Assembly: GCA_035409945.1 (NCBI GenBank)
Contig: DAONQC010000006.1
Coordinates: 1-64,000, forward strand
DNA: 64,000 nt
Direction: 5' to 3'
Origin: MWEH01 sp035409945
GTDB taxonomy: Bacteria > Bacillota > Clostridia > Christensenellales > DTU072
In this document: positions 38,042 through 46,909 of the stretch, piece by piece
Numbering within the stretch: the stretch's first letter is position 1
How the letters are laid out: each line of letters starts with the position of its first letter
The notes under the pieces: model-generated
Database searches by the model: none
What the model was told of the DNA's origin: nothing
The model's input: the letters and a program-made list of their open reading frames with translations, nothing else
Translations under genes and position numbers: made by a program

Positions 38042-38076
38042 TATATCCATTGTTGCACTTAAGATGATAACGGACA
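38042..38076. repeat. Dispersed intergenic repeat, copy 2
   Basis: Core TGTTGCACTTAAGATGATAAC, matching 15187-15224 and 47126-47160. The 292-bp gap 37789-38080 holds no gene that I can see. Confidence 0.45.
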
Positions 38077-38080
38077 TTTT

Positions 38081-38830
38081 CTAAAAATGTACTAGTACAC
38101 CATGGAAATACATGCCAGCTAAAAATACTCCAGCAAACAGTAGGGAGATAACAACAAGGAGGCAGTCTATTGCTCCCATTTTTAATTCTCTTAGCATAGT
38201 TCTTTTTTTGTATGCTCTAAAACCTCTAACTTGCATGCTTTTTGCAAGCTCTTCACTTCTCATTATGCAGCCAGATATTGTGGGGGATATAAGGTATGCA
38301 TACACTTTTACTTTTTTAGCAAGATTTAGTTTTTTAATATCAATTCCTCGCATAGCGATAGCATTGAGTCTACTTCTAAATTCCTCACTAAATATGGGTA
38401 TAAATCTAAGCGATATGCTGGTCATAAAAGCAAGTTCATATGGCATTTTCAATTTAAGTAAGGCATCAATCATTTCTCTTCCTTCTGTGCTTGCGGCAAT
38501 TAAACCAGAAAGGAGTATAATGCTCATCCTTAGAATAAACTCTAGCGAAAACTGTAAGCCTTTGGTAGATAGTAGGGCAATATTTCCAATAGGAATGAGA
38601 ACGGTTCCACCTTTAATAGTCAGGCTTTGTACAATTGCAATAAATAGCAGTACTCCTAGAAAGTGTCTAAGTCTTTTAATTGCCATTAATAGTTCGGTTT
38701 TGAGACATAAGTTAATTAAGATACTAAGGAGTAGTATAATGCTAAGATAAATAACATCTTTAGCAAGCACTGCTAAGGTAGTTAGTAACACAATAAATAA
38801 TAACTTTACACGAGGATCAATTTTTTTCAT
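38081..38830 (-). CDS. ecfT: ECF transporter transmembrane component EcfT
   Basis: 249 residues, CbiQ/EcfT family, with several membrane helices and the two coupling motifs: AIAMRGID (about 160) and ELAKSMQVRGF (about 193), the Ala-Arg-Gly boxes that dock on the ATPases. It links the ATPase pair to substrate-binding S components. Its start overlaps the ecfA2 end by 14 bases, so the two are translationally coupled. Confidence 0.93.
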   Translation of the reverse strand: MKKIDPRVKLLFIVLLTTLAVLAKDVIYLSIILLLSILINLCLKTELLMAIKRLRHFLGVLLFIAIVQSLTIKGGTVLIPIGNIALLSTKGLQFSLEFILRMSIILLSGLIAASTEGREMIDALLKLKMPYELAFMTSISLRFIPIFSEEFRSRLNAIAMRGIDIKKLNLAKKVKVYAYLISPTISGCIMRSEELAKSMQVRGFRAYKKRTMLRELKMGAIDCLLVVISLLFAGVFLAGMYFHGVLVHF

Positions 38831-39479
38831 CTAAAACACCTCCGTGTAAATGTAAATTAGTGACATTATTAAGGCTAGATAAAAACTCCTCATCATGGGA
38901 AATAATGATAGCGCCACCACCTTTATTTACAAATCCGTTGATGAAAGTCGTGATAAATAGAATTCCTTCACTATCTATAGAAGAAGTGGGCTCATCTAAA
39001 ATCAAAAAATCTACATTACGACTCATTATGGTGGCAAGTGCTAGACGTTGCTTTTCACCTAAAGACATAGAGAGTGGGTATCTGTCTTCAAATCCAGACA
39101 AATTAAAATCTTTAAGTAGCAAGTTAATTTCAGCTCTTTTTTCATCAGTTAGTTCCTTTTTTAGTTCAAACGGGAAAGTCAATTCCTCTATGACTGTCGG
39201 GGCAAAAAGTTGTAAATCTGGGTTTTGAAATAAATATCCAATACTATCAGCTCTTTTACCTGCGGATATTTTTTTAGCATTAATGTCATCAAAATATATA
39301 TCACCACTAGTTGGATGTAAAAGTCCAAGTATTAATTTTCCAAGCGTTGTTTTCCCAGCACCATTTGGACCTTTCAATGCGTATAACTTACCCGTTTCAA
39401 AAGTGTAGGTTATGTTAGATAGCACGAAGGGAGATTTTTTATTGTACTTAAAAGAGAGGTTTTCTAACTTAATTTGCAT
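38817..39479 (-). CDS. ecfA2: ECF transporter ATPase (second)
   Basis: 220-residue ABC ATPase: Walker A GPNGAGKTT (about 36), Q-loop YLFQNPDLQLFAPTV (about 79), signature LSMSLGEKQR (about 137), Walker B FLILDEPTSSID (about 157) and H-loop ISHDE. The FQNP..Q.F Q-loop is typical of ECF ATPases. Pairs with the adjacent EcfA to power vitamin or cofactor uptake through EcfT. The assignment of A1 versus A2 is by gene order. Confidence 0.9.
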   Translation of the reverse strand: MQIKLENLSFKYNKKSPFVLSNITYTFETGKLYALKGPNGAGKTTLGKLILGLLHPTSGDIYFDDINAKKISAGKRADSIGYLFQNPDLQLFAPTVIEELTFPFELKKELTDEKRAEINLLLKDFNLSGFEDRYPLSMSLGEKQRLALATIMSRNVDFLILDEPTSSIDSEGILFITTFINGFVNKGGGAIIISHDEEFLSSLNNVTNLHLHGGVLDEKN

Positions 39480-39524
39480 ACATAACCTCCTTTTAGTGTT
39501 AATGTTAGTGGGGTATAGCCTAGA

Positions 39525-40190
39525 TTAAAGAACATAATTTTTACCTCTTTCAAGCGTAATTATTCTATTTGCAATTTTAAGGTCGTTTTCGTTATGGCTA
39601 ATCATTACTACGCTTCCACCATTTTGGGCAAAATCTACGAGAATTTGTCGTATATCATCAATTTTTTCTTTATCTATTCTAGATGTAATTTCATCAGCTA
39701 TTAAAACCTTCGGTTGCATGGTTAAAATAGAGGCTATTGCCACAAGTTGCTTTTCTCCACCTGATAGGGCATTGGTTTTAGCATGTTTTAGGTGTTCGAT
39801 TTTACAGATTTTTAAAGCATCATTAATCCGCTTTTCCATTTCTTTTCTTTCGATATTTAAGTTTTCTGGGGCAAAAGCAAGTTCTTCAATTACAAGTGGT
39901 GAAAATAGCTGATTATCAGGGTTTTGGAAAATAAGGCCAAAAGCATTACATCTATCTGCAATGGTCATATCGTTTAAATTGACGCCGTTATATAAAATTT
40001 CACCTCTAATATTATCACGCGCAAACTCTTCCTCAAATAGTCCAGCAAGACATAAGCAGAGGCTACTTTTACCGCTACCATTATGTCCTTTAAAACCAAG
40101 TATTTCACCTTCGTTTAGTTCAAACGAAAGGTTGTTAAAAATAACGGTTTTACCATACTTTAAGCCTAGTTTATTAACTTTTAAGTTCAT
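39525..40190 (-). CDS. ecfA1: ECF transporter ATPase (first)
   Basis: 221-residue ABC ATPase: Walker A GHNGSGKSS (about 35), Q-loop FQNPDNQLFSPLV (about 88), signature ALSGGEKQL (about 142), Walker B VLIADEITSRID (about 160), H-loop MISHNE. The D-loop region has Ile in place of the usual Pro of DEPT. It forms the ATPase dimer with the next gene and is shorter than classical 280-residue EcfA proteins. Confidence 0.9.
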   Translation of the reverse strand: MNLKVNKLGLKYGKTVIFNNLSFELNEGEILGFKGHNGSGKSSLCLCLAGLFEEEFARDNIRGEILYNGVNLNDMTIADRCNAFGLIFQNPDNQLFSPLVIEELAFAPENLNIERKEMEKRINDALKICKIEHLKHAKTNALSGGEKQLVAIASILTMQPKVLIADEITSRIDKEKIDDIRQILVDFAQNGGSVVMISHNENDLKIANRIITLERGKNYVL

Positions 40191-40244
40191 ATGAAACCCT
40201 ATTACATATAGTCTTATTTATTTATATTTATCCTAGTTCATTTA

Positions 40245-40329
40245 GTGTAAACGAACATTTATTGATATATTCAAGTCTAGATTTTAAGCTCATACGCAAT
40301 CCGATACATTTAGTATTGTTCGTTTACGC
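40245..40329. repeat. Inverted repeat between the ECF ATPases and the SUOX-like gene
   Basis: AGTGTAAACGAACA at 40245-40258 is matched by its reverse complement (13 of 14 bases) at 40316-40329. It could fold in RNA as a long stem separating the small SUOX-like gene from ecfA1, or bind a regulator. Confidence 0.5.
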
Positions 40330-40368
40330 TTATTCTATTCATTTGGTTCAAACTAAATCCTATATACT

Positions 40369-40938
40369 CTATCCTATATTAACCTCGGTTAATAGTTTAC
40401 ATCTATGTTGTGAAAAAGTATCTGATACTCTTATTACTACATAAGGGCCACCATCTTCTCCTTCTAGGGTGTGGGCAGAAGTGACAATTCCTTTATTAAA
40501 ATCAATACCATTTACTTTATATGCTATAAAGACATTATCGGGCGTGAGTACATCTTCAGCAGGGTATAACTTGTTTGCACCATCACTTGCTTTAAAAGTA
40601 ATGTTGCGAGCAATAGTCATATCTACATTTAGTGCCTTTAAGACGGCTTTAAGCTCAATCCCAGTGTATGTTTTCTCAACTGGCTCACTAACGCTTGTAT
40701 CATAAACATCTTTGAATGTTTTTTCCTCCACGCCTTCTAATGCAAGCAGTTCTTCTAAATTATATGAGCCAATCTCTTCACCATATGCAATAAGCCTTAT
40801 CTTCTCTTGGGCATAGAGTTCACGTTGTGGAGCATTTGCTTTTAAGTAAAGTGGTAAAAATATGGCAAAGCCTACAATTAGTGCCGCTACTATAATTATT
40901 GCGATTATTACAGGTTTTGATAATGTTATCTTTTTCAT
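40369..40938 (-). CDS. Membrane-anchored protein with sulfite-oxidase-like (SUOX/PF00174-type) fold
   Basis: 189 residues. One N-terminal hydrophobic segment (about 9-30) without lipobox anchors it outside the membrane. The rest resembles the oxidoreductase molybdopterin-binding fold: GIELKAVLKALNV (gxxLxxlL pattern, about 95), an ASDGANKLYPAEDV stretch (about 117) and GGPYVVI (about 165). The Cys that ligates molybdenum in true sulfite oxidases is not evident. It sits between the ECF ATPases and other proteins with the same apparent fold, suggesting an extracytoplasmic ligand-binding role. Confidence 0.55.
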   Translation of the reverse strand: MKKITLSKPVIIAIIIVAALIVGFAIFLPLYLKANAPQRELYAQEKIRLIAYGEEIGSYNLEELLALEGVEEKTFKDVYDTSVSEPVEKTYTGIELKAVLKALNVDMTIARNITFKASDGANKLYPAEDVLTPDNVFIAYKVNGIDFNKGIVTSAHTLEGEDGGPYVVIRVSDTFSQHRCKLLTEVNIG

Positions 40939-41150
40939 GAATTATCCCTTCCTTGCACGGATTTACACTTTCCGCGGGTTTTGATGATGTTATTTTTATT
41001 GAACCCTCTTCATATAGTCAGGTCTTTGTCTAATGTCTGTTTTGGTAGCGTTATTATTGTATCAATCTCTCCTAGAGGCTTTCAGCTAGTTTCTGTTTTG
41101 ATAGTGCTGTTTTTATTAATTTCTCCTAGAGGTGTTTTTCATAGGTTATA
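40913..41150 (-). repeat. Gene-end echo: four tandem units built on the start of the SUOX-like gene
   Basis: GGTTTTGATAATGTTATCTT (the 5' end of the gene, on the opposite strand) recurs at 40913, 40977, 41038 and 41094 with periods of 64, 61 and 56 bp, each continuing to a TCTCC-like end. This is the one case where the 5' end, including start codon and ribosome site, was multiplied. Confidence 0.8.
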
Positions 41151-41169
41151 GAAGTATAGTTATTTCGTA

Positions 41170-42711
41170 TTAGTTATTGAAGACGAAGTAGGGCACATAC
41201 ATATCTTGATAGTCGAAGTAGCCGTGAGCGCCGTAAATATTCCCATCTTCATTGACAAATTCCATGTGTCCGTGGTCGGAAACCACAATTACTTTGCCAT
41301 CAAATTGCATTTTTAAGTCTTTAACATAACTGTCTATTTCAATACATTTAATTTTAGCTTCTTGGCTTAATGGACCATACTGGTGATTTACATCATCGAT
41401 TTCATGGAAGTGCACAACGATTAAATCTGTCCCTTCGCTAATTGCGGTCTTGGCATTTTCATATGCCTCGTTATCGCTTAAAGAGTATATAGGGTCAATG
41501 CTGGTTATTATTAAATTCCCATTACCTTCTATATATTTCATCTTTATTTCTCTGTCATCAAACTCATACATATATTTTGCGAGGTAAAACACATCTGGGG
41601 GATAGGGTTTAAGTACAGCTCGGGTTTTATTAACGCTAAAATTAATACCAGTATGGCTAGGAGGCTGACCTGTCAGCATTGATGCTAGAGCAACGGGAGA
41701 TATAGCGTTGTATGTCGAAGTTGCGCATCCTTTAGATAGTGAGGCTTTTAAAATATCTAAATCGTTTTCGTATATGTTTGCCTGAATCCAAGAAAACCCA
41801 TCGGTAATAATTAGCATAACTTTTTCGCTACTCTCTCCTGAAGTTTTCATCTCATCAAACACATCAAGAATTGTCTTAGTTGCGTTAGTTGCGATACCTT
41901 TTATGCCATCTCCTGTATCTTTAACAATGATGTTTCTCCTTCGCCAAGCAAGTAAGGTATTGTCTGCATTTTTAATAATATTTCCATTTGCTAAATACAA
42001 AACATTATTGTCTCTACCCGTGAATGAGTTCACAGTCATAGTGTCGGGCATATATTTATCAGCTCTATTTTTACCCATTATATTTTCTGCAGTCTTTGAA
42101 AACAGTTTTAGTTTTGCTTCCCCATATGTTATGAAATCAGTTTTTTCTTCTGTTAATATTTTGAGTCCAGGGGCATAGCGTAACCTGTAATCATTGGGGG
42201 TATTAGATAGGTCTTTTAATGGCTCTAGTATTTCGTTTGGATCTTTTGCGATTACAGTTATTTCGGAGACGTTTTTAATATTTGTGCATTTTGGATAATT
42301 AGGTGCATGAACGTTAATAATTCCTTCTCCATCTGAATATAGATATATTTTATCTGTAAGATTTGCATCGATAAGGGCGCTTACGCCGTCAGTAGCGGAT
42401 GTAATCATGAGATAGTTTTCGCTTGCTCTTAGCAATTGATGTTCGTTAATTTCATCTAAAAATGTCTGTAAATCCCAACCTTTATTTTTAATTTCTTCCC
42501 CATCCTTTTCGTATGTATATTCAACCATCTGCTCGTCATAAGCGGTACAAGAAAAACCGGCACCAACAATGTCTCCATCAAATAAAATATGAGCTGGGGG
42601 AGTCTCATCATTATTTGGAAGCTCATTAGTTTCAGGCTTACACGCCGTAACTGTAATCACACAAATTAAAGCCATTAAAACTAAAAGTATAAATGCAAAT
42701 TTTCTTTTCAT
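41170..42711 (-). CDS. Lipoprotein with SUOX-like domain fused to a type I phosphodiesterase
   Basis: 513 residues. Signal peptide with lipobox TVTAC (Cys about 24). Residues about 45-155 fit the sulfite-oxidase-like fold (WDLQTFLDEINE, ITSATDGVSA, YPKCTNIKNVSEI). Residues about 290-513 are an alkaline-phosphatase-superfamily type I phosphodiesterase/nucleotide pyrophosphatase: LIITDGFSW metal site, SPVALASMLTGQPPSHTGI nucleophile region, VVHFHEIDDVNH, VVSDHGH and GAHGYF metal ligands. It would cleave phosphate esters or dinucleotide linkages outside the cell. Its place in the ECF cluster suggests it processes the transported compound. Confidence 0.75.
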   Translation of the reverse strand: MKRKFAFILLVLMALICVITVTACKPETNELPNNDETPPAHILFDGDIVGAGFSCTAYDEQMVEYTYEKDGEEIKNKGWDLQTFLDEINEHQLLRASENYLMITSATDGVSALIDANLTDKIYLYSDGEGIINVHAPNYPKCTNIKNVSEITVIAKDPNEILEPLKDLSNTPNDYRLRYAPGLKILTEEKTDFITYGEAKLKLFSKTAENIMGKNRADKYMPDTMTVNSFTGRDNNVLYLANGNIIKNADNTLLAWRRRNIIVKDTGDGIKGIATNATKTILDVFDEMKTSGESSEKVMLIITDGFSWIQANIYENDLDILKASLSKGCATSTYNAISPVALASMLTGQPPSHTGINFSVNKTRAVLKPYPPDVFYLAKYMYEFDDREIKMKYIEGNGNLIITSIDPIYSLSDNEAYENAKTAISEGTDLIVVHFHEIDDVNHQYGPLSQEAKIKCIEIDSYVKDLKMQFDGKVIVVSDHGHMEFVNEDGNIYGAHGYFDYQDMYVPYFVFNN

Positions 42712-42859
42712 TTATTTTTCCTCGTCTACTACTATGCTATCCATCTGCCTAGCACGTCGCAATTTGAATGTGCTCTCACTAGTTCCATTATCCACTTCGC
42801 CATTTTCATTTTGTCTTTCAGATACCTGCGCATCCTTCCAATGAAATCTTATTACTTAA

Positions 42860-42990
42860 TTAGTCATTTTCATCCATTATCCTGCCAGCTATCTCAGCCT
42901 CGTCTGTCTAAGCTTTGGCATATTTTCATTGGCCAGATTGCTATATTAGTCATCCTCATCCATTATGATGCTAATTATTTCTGTTTCTTC
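42860..42990 (-). repeat. Gene-end echo: S-component 3' end and one copy
   Basis: The gene end TTAGTCATCCTCATCCATTA (42946) recurs as TTAGTCATTTTCATCCATTA (42860), period 86 bp. A weaker third unit may lie around 42779. Confidence 0.75.
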
Positions 42991-43887
42991 TAACCAATCA
43001 TCATTTACCTTTCTATCTGCTTCAGTATCTAAACTGTCCTCATCGTCTAAGTCATCTATGTCGCTATTTGAATTATTTTCCTTATGTAATTTAGTGGTGC
43101 TAGCCAAGGATTTCTTTTCTTCCAAGTGGTCATAATTGGTCTTATTATCTATTTCAGCGCTTAAATTGACATCATTTTTAAAATCATCTACATCACTATT
43201 TGAATTGTCTTCCTTTTGCAAATCGGTGGTGTTAGATAGGTTTTTTGCCTCTTCTTTGTCGATTTCATCCCAGCTGATAGTATCTTCATCTTTTCTTTTA
43301 ATAGCGACTTTTGTTTTTACTCGGGATAGTATTCCCGTTTTAACAATTGCTAGATAGACTAGATACGCGACTACTCCTCCAAGAGCACCAGACAACGAAG
43401 CTGCGAGTAGAGTGAAAAGCAAGGGGTATATGCTTAGTCTAAAAAACAAGAGGTTAGATCCGAAGGTTCCTGCCATATTGGCTAGTATTGTAGAAAGCAT
43501 AAAGTGAAGTATATTATATCCATCTCGAGGCCTATATAAAAACACAAGTTCTACAAATATCGCTGGTGTCATGTATGTCAGTGCAGTCCACACTCCGTGA
43601 CTTCCGGGTGCTCCAGTTGTAACCATAACTATCGTTTGAACTGCGGATATAAGCAGGGCAGAACCGCGTTTGCCAACAAGGACAATCGAAAGGGGAAGCC
43701 AAAGCATATATAGGCCACCAGCTAAAGCTCCTCCAGGGATGCCAAGAGGGCCTGTTATCATACGCACTAAATTACCAGCTACCACTTTAAAGCCTACGCT
43801 AGCAGCAGTAAGCATAGCTAGTAATACTAGGTCAAAAATACTAAATGCTTTCAACCCTTTTAGTTTGCGTTTTATAGGTTTATCCAT
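42946..43887 (-). CDS. ECF transporter S-component-like membrane protein with acidic repeat tail
   Basis: 313 residues. Residues about 15-205 form about six membrane helices with GPLGIPGGALAGGLYMLW (about 47), resembling Ykoe/thiamine-precursor-type ECF S components. The last 105 residues are cytoplasmic, Asp/Glu/Asn/Ser-rich, and consist of two about 45-residue tandem repeats (NNSNSD-VDD and NNSNSD-IDD versions, each ending near a LEE), encoded by tandem DNA at 42986-43116 and 43117-43260. It presumably supplies substrate specificity to EcfA1A2T. Substrate unknown. Confidence 0.7.
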   Translation of the reverse strand: MDKPIKRKLKGLKAFSIFDLVLLAMLTAASVGFKVVAGNLVRMITGPLGIPGGALAGGLYMLWLPLSIVLVGKRGSALLISAVQTIVMVTTGAPGSHGVWTALTYMTPAIFVELVFLYRPRDGYNILHFMLSTILANMAGTFGSNLLFFRLSIYPLLFTLLAASLSGALGGVVAYLVYLAIVKTGILSRVKTKVAIKRKDEDTISWDEIDKEEAKNLSNTTDLQKEDNSNSDVDDFKNDVNLSAEIDNKTNYDHLEEKKSLASTTKLHKENNSNSDIDDLDDEDSLDTEADRKVNDDWLEETEIISIIMDEDD

Positions 43888-43996
43888 ATATGTTCTCTAC
43901 TACACCGTTCTTGTAAATCTGTAATATACAAGGTTTTATCTAACTGTTGTTAACCCCATTTATAGGCTAGTTGTATTATATCTCATGACACAAAGG

Positions 43997-44014
43997 CGCC
44001 TCAATAAAGAGGCG
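43997..44014 (-). terminator. Hairpin between the triple-repeat lipoprotein and the S component
   Basis: Stem CGCCTC (43997-44002)/GAGGCG (44009-44014), loop of six. It lacks a full T run, so it may be a processing or partial-termination site. Confidence 0.45.
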
Positions 44015-44063
44015 TCCTATTATGTTTAGTTGTGTCTAAATGAATGTGTGGATTCAATAGTTT

Positions 44064-45425
44064 TTAAGCCACCGCTTCGTTTAAAACGATTTTTGCTACC
44101 TTTTTATTGACGGACTTACTAGCGGTGCTAGTGCTATCAGATAGGTATCTTGGAGAACTGCTATCTGCTTCGAACTTTCCATCATCTGTTATTTTACCGA
44201 TTGTGATGTATGCGTTATCCATATTATCAGTTTCGGTTGTATAGTTGCCTGTGGAATCATAGGATGTAACTTTAGTTATTTCTGGTATTGTGACTTTCAG
44301 TTTTGGAGTAATATTAGATAGCTTATATGCAAGATATATTACTGAAGTTTCATTTCCCATAGAATTAACGGTGGTCATTGTAACATTTTCTCTTGCTACT
44401 TTTTTCAAGACATCATTAGTTATTGTTTTGAGAAGAGTAGCATTATCATATAGTTCAACATTTACCTCAACAGTGGTTAAGGGATCGTTGAATATGACTT
44501 TCGCTATTTTTTTGTTAATAGATTTACTAGAATTGCTGGTGCTGTCAGATATATATCTAGGGCCATCGGCATCTTCAACAAACTTACCGTTTTCTACAAA
44601 GCCTATTGAGATGTATGCATTAGTGATGTTTTCTGCTTCAACTAAATAATCATCGGTAGCGCGAGAAAATACGCTAGTAATTTCTGGGAGTGTGAAATTT
44701 TTTAGTTTTGGAGTAATGTTAGATAGCTTATATGCAAGATATGTTATGGAAGTTTCTGTTCCCATAGAATTAACAGTGGTCATTGTAACATTTTCTCTTG
44801 CTGTTTTTTTCAATTCTTTATTAGTAATGGTGCCTAAAAGGGTAAGGCTATCATACAATTCAACGTTAACATTAACAGTGGCTAATGGGTCATTAAATAT
44901 GACTTTTGCAAGTTTTTTATTAATTGATTTGCTTTCGGTACTTTGGCTGTCAGATACATATCTAGGAGAATCTGCATCAGCTACAAACGCGCCGTCTTCT
45001 TCTAAACCTATAGTGATATATGCATTGGCAATATTTTTAGCCTCGACAATATAGTTATCTGAAGCAACAGCATAGACACTATTAATTTCTGGTAGTGTAA
45101 GGTCAAGGGCGGTAACTATGTCTGTAAGCTTATATGCAATGTATACCACCGAGGTTGTAGTGCCATAATCGTTTACGGTATTCATACTAAGTTTATGTTG
45201 CTCAACATTTGCAAACGAAGCATTTACGGCAGTCCCTAGCAGTTCAATACCATTATATATCTCAACATTGATATTTAAATCAGCAGGAATTTGATAAGCA
45301 TTCGGGGTATTATTAACATCGTCTGCTGGATCGGTTTCGACCTTATTGCATGCAAATAAAGTCATGCTTAGCACTAATACTGAAATAACAAGAAATAGTG
45401 CGAGTAATTTTTTGTTCATTTTCAT
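44064..45425 (-). CDS. Lipoprotein with three tandem SUOX-like domains
   Basis: 453 residues. Lipobox LFAC (Cys about 26), then three about 130-residue repeats, each with NVNVELYDxxTLLGTI, a VTMTTVNSMGTETS segment, YLAYKLSNI, an LPEI-x(6-8)-A(S/T)D turn, AYI(T/S)IG, and SPRYVSDSxSxxSKSINKK(V)AKV(I)F. The YKLSxI...ASD...PRY..SD...KSINK order fits the molybdopterin-binding-like fold of PF00174 without its catalytic Cys. It is likely a multivalent ligand-binding surface lipoprotein feeding the ECF transporter. Fold assignment is my inference; a search would settle it. Confidence 0.55.
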   Translation of the reverse strand: MKMNKKLLALFLVISVLVLSMTLFACNKVETDPADDVNNTPNAYQIPADLNINVEIYNGIELLGTAVNASFANVEQHKLSMNTVNDYGTTTSVVYIAYKLTDIVTALDLTLPEINSVYAVASDNYIVEAKNIANAYITIGLEEDGAFVADADSPRYVSDSQSTESKSINKKLAKVIFNDPLATVNVNVELYDSLTLLGTITNKELKKTARENVTMTTVNSMGTETSITYLAYKLSNITPKLKNFTLPEITSVFSRATDDYLVEAENITNAYISIGFVENGKFVEDADGPRYISDSTSNSSKSINKKIAKVIFNDPLTTVEVNVELYDNATLLKTITNDVLKKVARENVTMTTVNSMGNETSVIYLAYKLSNITPKLKVTIPEITKVTSYDSTGNYTTETDNMDNAYITIGKITDDGKFEADSSSPRYLSDSTSTASKSVNKKVAKIVLNEAVA

Positions 45426-45469
45426 TTTCTTCTCTCTCCTTTGTTTATATATATTTGCCTAAAGGATTA

Positions 45470-45640
45470 GGCTATTTCCTTAAGTTTTAGTGTTGTATCA
45501 CTACATCCGATTAACAATGCTTGCTAGTTCTTTATTGGCTATTTCCTTGGGTTAGTGTTATATCACTACATCCGATTAACAATGCTTGCTGGTTTTTATC
45601 GGCTATTTCCTTAAGCTTATTGTTATATCTCTACATTTAT
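45470..45640 (-). repeat. Gene-end echo: three 64-67 bp units built on the end of the first lipoprotein gene
   Basis: Units start at 45470, 45537 and 45601, all GGCTATTTCCTTRRG..., with the first two nearly identical (TATCACTACATCCGATTAAC). The third holds the true 3' end of the gene (stop at 45623). Confidence 0.9.
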
Positions 45641-46906
45641 GGCTTTAAATACGATTGATTTACCTTCGTAATTAAGAGTGTATTTACCATCTTCATTTTT
45701 TGTGACTTTAGCGCCTAGAATTTGCTCATATGACACATCTACTTTTGTATTATCAATTTTCGTTACCGAATACTCTGTATAAGGTTTAAACATGTTAAGT
45801 AAAATTAGCAAATCTTTTACATTAAACGAGCCATCAGTTTTTCCATCTACATCTGGGTCATAACGTTTCATTGCAACATCAAAAGAGACAATTGCAGAGT
45901 GAAATACAGATATAGAAAGAACATTTTTGACTGACATACCGTCAGGGAAAGCGGGACCGTCTAAAATAGGTGTTCTAGTTAGTGTCCAGCTAGCGTCAGC
46001 ATCACAAATGCCAGATGTTAATATGTATGCATTGCTATATATGTCGTAGGTTGCCCATTTTTGATATTCTCTGTATGTGTCAGAGCCTGAAATATAGTCC
46101 CAAGCTACTACACTCATTTTATCTATTTCTTGTACACCTTTTAATATGTTGGTTGGACCTATCATTTTTGAAATGTCTAACCCATAGTACGTGTAGTTAC
46201 CGTCACTTTCTTCTTTTGTATATTGTCCGCCATATGTAGTAGAGTTTATTTCATCAAGAGAATAGAGGGAGTATACGGTAGGAGTCTTTAGTAACTCAGT
46301 AGAAAAATCGATTTTGTATAAATATTTAACCCAGGTGTTTGCAACTTGGTCATGGAATATAGCTCTTAAAGCACCACTGCCTGATTTTATTGTTAAAACT
46401 TCGCCGTCTAATTCAAGAGCAATTACCATCTTGCTCCCACGACCATCGCTATCGAATACTTCATCAGTGGCAACTGCTACGTAGCCATCTGTTCCATAAA
46501 GGGATAAACTTCCATATACATTAATTGGAGCACTTTCTGTATAGTCAGAAAGTAAGTCTTCTAAATATACGCCTTTAACAGTATGTGGAATTAAATTACC
46601 ATCATCGTCTTGTTTATCACTTGCAACAGCGGGGTTATCTTCATCAAATATAACGGGTTTAGTTTCATAAAGTGTTTTAATTGTAGATTTCTTTATTACA
46701 ACATCTTCGAGTAAATTCCCATCTACTTTCTGTAATCCAGATAGCGTAAGGGTGTAGTCATCGTCCGTAACGGGGGCAGTGTTATTAGTATTATTGGTAT
46801 TATCAGGTTCAGTATCGGGCTTATCGTTACAACCGACAAAAAATGTCATAGAAATAATGAGTGCAAATACAATACTAAAAAGAATAACAGTCTTAAGTTT
46901 TTTCAT
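45623..46906 (-). CDS. Lipoprotein with SUOX-like domains, first gene of the ECF cluster
   Basis: 427 residues. Lipobox FVGC (Cys about 23), Asn/Thr linker, then a SUOX-like domain (about 45-200: VKGVYLEDLLSDY, LYGTDGYVAVATDEV, GSGALRAIF, WVKYLYKIDF), a middle domain (about 210-320), and a C-terminal segment with DVDGKTDGSFNVKDLLILL. ATG 46906 is chosen over 46939 because GGGGAG precedes it and the longer start lies inside the leader RNA. Expression appears controlled by the structured leader at 46924-47055. Likely a ligand-binding component for the transporter. Confidence 0.6.
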   Translation of the reverse strand: MKKLKTVILFSIVFALIISMTFFVGCNDKPDTEPDNTNNTNNTAPVTDDDYTLTLSGLQKVDGNLLEDVVIKKSTIKTLYETKPVIFDEDNPAVASDKQDDDGNLIPHTVKGVYLEDLLSDYTESAPINVYGSLSLYGTDGYVAVATDEVFDSDGRGSKMVIALELDGEVLTIKSGSGALRAIFHDQVANTWVKYLYKIDFSTELLKTPTVYSLYSLDEINSTTYGGQYTKEESDGNYTYYGLDISKMIGPTNILKGVQEIDKMSVVAWDYISGSDTYREYQKWATYDIYSNAYILTSGICDADASWTLTRTPILDGPAFPDGMSVKNVLSISVFHSAIVSFDVAMKRYDPDVDGKTDGSFNVKDLLILLNMFKPYTEYSVTKIDNTKVDVSYEQILGAKVTKNEDGKYTLNYEGKSIVFKAINVEI

Positions 46907-46909
46907 AAT

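Noticed and set aside
44064..45425. Functional molybdenum oxidoreductase
   Set aside because: The fold-like repeats lack an evident molybdenum-ligating Cys, so a catalytic role is not supported.
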